Shown one piece after another: positions 4,851 through 6,628 of a stretch of 6,628 nt of DNA (positions within the stretch are counted from its first letter, which is position 1; the number at the start of each line of letters is the position of its first letter). This stretch comes from Fidelibacterota bacterium (lineage in GTDB: Bacteria; Fidelibacterota; Marinisomatia; Marinisomatales; UBA8229), in assembly GCA_003535775.1 (NCBI GenBank), contig DPYO01000188.1:1-6628 (forward strand), written 5' to 3'. The translations under genes and the position numbers were made by a program. The notes under the pieces were generated by a model, which searched no databases, was not told where the DNA came from, and saw only the letters and a list, made by a program, of their open reading frames with translations.

Positions 4851-6503
4851 TCAATTTAGAGGCTCCCTACACTCTTTTTCATTTCCACTTTTATCCCAAC
4901 ACTCTTTAGAAATAAGTTTCCCAGCCTCGTAAGTTCCTTCCATCTTCTTCCTTGCATTTTCATACCACAAAGTCCAAAGCCCATCTTTTTTTCCAGCCGT
5001 GTAAATCCCTTCTTTGTTCTTCTTTCCATTTTCATACCAAAAAGTCCAAATCTCATCTTTTTCCCCAGCCTTGTAAGCTCCTTTTATCCTCTTCCTTCCA
5101 TTCTTATACCACAAAGTCCAAAGCTCATCTTTTTCCCTAGCTTTGTACATCCCTTCTTTTTTCTTCTTTCCATTTCTGTACCACAAAGTCCAAAGCTCAT
5201 CTTTTTTCCCAGCCTTGTAAGTTCCTTCAATTTTCTTCCTTCCATTTTCATACCACAAAGTCCAAAGCCCATCTTTTTTTCCAGCCGTGTAAGTTCCTTC
5301 AAATTTCTTCTGTCCATTTTCATGCCACAATGTCCGAGGCCCATCTTTTTTTCCAGCCGTGTAAGTTCCTTCAAATTTCTTCTGTCCATTTTCATACCAT
5401 CGCGTTATGGGTCTGGTAGAATCTCTAGTGCCATCATCATTATAGTAATATTCCAATTTTTTCGTTCCGTTTTTAAACCATCCTTCAAATTTTCCTATTC
5501 GTATGCCGTCTCTATAGTGTTCTTCGGACAACTTCTGTCCGTTATCAAAAAAACCTGTAAATAAACCGTGTCTTCCATTTTGAGGTATATCAGAATTCTT
5601 ATTTAGGTTACCTCCATCTCCTGACCTAAAAGAACCAATCAAAGATTCCCATTGCTCGCTGGCTTTGTTTATAAAAGAGAAATACCATTCACCTTCCATT
5701 AAATCATTAACATATGACCCTTCTTTAATTTTTTCACCACTTTCATTCCAGTAAGTAAATAAACCATTTCTTTCCCCTTCTGTTAAAGATCCTTTTGATT
5801 CCTTTTTTCCGCTTTTATAATAAGTGTAAATAGTTTCTTCAATTTTATATCCGCCATCATACTTTTCTTCTTTATCAATATTTCCGTCCTTATACCACCA
5901 AGTCCACAATCCCTCCTGTTTACCATCTTTATAGTTCCCTTCTCCATGTTTCCATCTATGCGAATACCATTCAGTATATAATCCATCTTGTTTACCATCT
6001 TTATAAGTACTTGTAAAATGTAATTGCTCATTGTTATACCATCCAGACCATAATCCATCTTGTTTACCATCTTTGTATTTGCCTTCATTTTGTTTCTGCC
6101 CATCAAAAAAATAATTGGTCTCTAAACCGTTTTTCTTACCATCTTTATAAGTACTAATAAAATGTAATTTCCCATTGCTACGCCATTCTTTTTGGGTACC
6201 ATACAACTTTCCATCCTTATAATTCAATTCACCTTTTTGGTTTCCGTTATCATGCCAATAAAGAGATTTTCCATGTTTTTTATTGTTTCTATATAATTCA
6301 ACAAACTCATTTAATCCATCATCGTAAAAACCATATTTACCTACCAGTGCTTCATTGACTCCAGTTCCTTCAAAAACTAATAATAATTTTTTAAGTCCGT
6401 TATCATGCCTCTCAGTGACAACTTCATTTGTCTTTAGTTGTTGGGAAAATCCTACTGAAAGAAACAGTAGTGCTATGATTAGCGGAGCTTTTTTCACATT
6501 CAT
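4851..6503 (-). CDS. Exported MORN_2/YwqK-type repeat protein
   Basis: The 550-residue protein starts with a lysine-rich, hydrophobic secretion signal (K-K-A-P-L-I-I-A-L-L-F-L-S-V-G-F-S-Q-Q), so it is exported, perhaps to the periplasm or cell surface. Nearly all the rest is tandem units of about 24 residues of the form W-Y-x-N-G-x-x-K-x-E-G-x-Y-x-x-G-K-x-D-G, known as MORN_2 or 'YwqK antitoxin' repeats. The N-terminal units (about 60-240) have diverged; seven C-terminal units (about 365-530) are very alike. A short C-terminal cap, K-E-C-W-D-K-S-G-N-E-K-E-C, has two cysteines (535, 545) that could form a disulphide. The molecular role is unknown; the 'antitoxin' label in databases is not evidence of that function, and no toxin gene is visible. 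Start choice is open: AAAGGG abuts the ATG at 6503 but lies 6 nt before a GTG at 6497..6495, which gives a 548-residue product beginning M-K-K-A-P. It is more AT-rich than acs. Confidence 0.85.
   Translation of the reverse strand: MNVKKAPLIIALLFLSVGFSQQLKTNEVVTERHDNGLKKLLLVFEGTGVNEALVGKYGFYDDGLNEFVELYRNNKKHGKSLYWHDNGNQKGELNYKDGKLYGTQKEWRSNGKLHFISTYKDGKKNGLETNYFFDGQKQNEGKYKDGKQDGLWSGWYNNEQLHFTSTYKDGKQDGLYTEWYSHRWKHGEGNYKDGKQEGLWTWWYKDGNIDKEEKYDGGYKIEETIYTYYKSGKKESKGSLTEGERNGLFTYWNESGEKIKEGSYVNDLMEGEWYFSFINKASEQWESLIGSFRSGDGGNLNKNSDIPQNGRHGLFTGFFDNGQKLSEEHYRDGIRIGKFEGWFKNGTKKLEYYYNDDGTRDSTRPITRWYENGQKKFEGTYTAGKKDGPRTLWHENGQKKFEGTYTAGKKDGLWTLWYENGRKKIEGTYKAGKKDELWTLWYRNGKKKKEGMYKAREKDELWTLWYKNGRKRIKGAYKAGEKDEIWTFWYENGKKNKEGIYTAGKKDGLWTLWYENARKKMEGTYEAGKLISKECWDKSGNEKECREPLN
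4921..5404 (-). repeat. 72-bp tandem repeat array within the MORN-type gene
   Basis: The plus-strand marker CCAGCC (one copy degenerate) recurs at 4921, 4993, 5065, 5137, 5209, 5281 and 5353, exactly every 72 bp, and CATACC-like markers recur at 4961 to 5393 with the same period. Each unit codes for 24 residues, so copy-number change keeps the frame. Positions 5267..5323 and 5339..5395 are identical over 57 bp, which points to recent duplication or gene conversion. Confidence 0.9.
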
Positions 6504-6628
6504 CCCTTTTTAGTTCATTAAATTAAGAATGCTATAAATTTAGGTCTTATCAATTTACCCAGAGAAATCAGATAATTTCTTTCGTCTGTTTCACAACAAG
6601 AATACCGTTTTATAGTAACCATTTACTT

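Noticed and set aside
4856..5395. Overlapping lysine- and methionine-rich minus-strand frames (4856..5056, 5084..5395)
   Set aside because: They are shifted-frame shadows of the 72-bp repeat array; the periodic sequence keeps an alternative frame open.
6518..6622. 34-codon minus-strand frame upstream of the repeat-protein gene
   Set aside because: No ribosome-binding site can be seen at the window edge and the peptide has no recognisable features; probably chance. Nothing else is supported in 6504..6628, and no promoter with good -35/-10 spacing was found.

Overview
All supported genes lie on the minus strand. In transcription order the window holds a secreted MORN-type repeat protein (4851..6503), an orphan C-terminal reading frame fused by overlap to the next gene (4746..4850), acetyl-CoA synthetase acs (2797..4749), histidine ammonia-lyase hutH (1055..2578), a truncated Fur/PerR-type regulator (852..953), a typical 2-Cys peroxiredoxin (161..805) and the first 46 codons of a PuuD-like membrane protein that leaves the window at base 1. 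The sequence looks bacterial, moderately AT-rich and Gram-negative-like (secretory leader ending in FSQQ, YwqK/MORN_2 repeats, PuuD-like membrane domain). A marine member of the FCB group such as Marinimicrobia or Bacteroidota would fit, but this is a guess from style, not a demonstrated assignment.

The most important observation is in the peroxiredoxin. Its reading frame is intact from an ATG with a ribosome-binding site at 805 to a TAA at 161, except for one TGA at 667..665. That TGA sits exactly where the family has its peroxidatic cysteine (P-L-D-F-T-F-V-[TGA]-P-S-E-L, residue 47). The sequence just after it can fold into a hairpin of the kind expected for a bacterial SECIS element, with the first apical-loop G 22 nt beyond the UGA. 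The simplest reading is a selenocysteine peroxiredoxin. Ordinary gene calling would truncate it to a C-terminal fragment starting at a TTG at 499.

Upstream of the peroxiredoxin the hutH-prx gap carries the N-terminal helix region of a Fur/PerR-family regulator, cut off after 33 codons. Further upstream is a palindromic AT-rich sequence matching the classical Fur box at 15 of 19 positions, inside a larger inverted repeat. This suggests a former or still active peroxide/metal-responsive regulatory unit. The PuuD-like gene begins 22 bp after the peroxiredoxin stop and is probably co-transcribed with it.

The remaining genes are metabolic: HutH makes urocanate and ammonia from histidine, and Acs activates acetate. 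No other hut genes are visible. The AT-rich repeat gene at the right end looks like an accessory insertion: just past its stop codon, in the same frame, is a 34-codon tail of an unrelated, probably membrane-associated protein whose TGA overlaps the acs ATG, as if the repeat gene had replaced the body of an acs-linked gene. Gene-free gaps are 806..1054, 2579..2796 and 6504..6628, all shorter than 300 bp.
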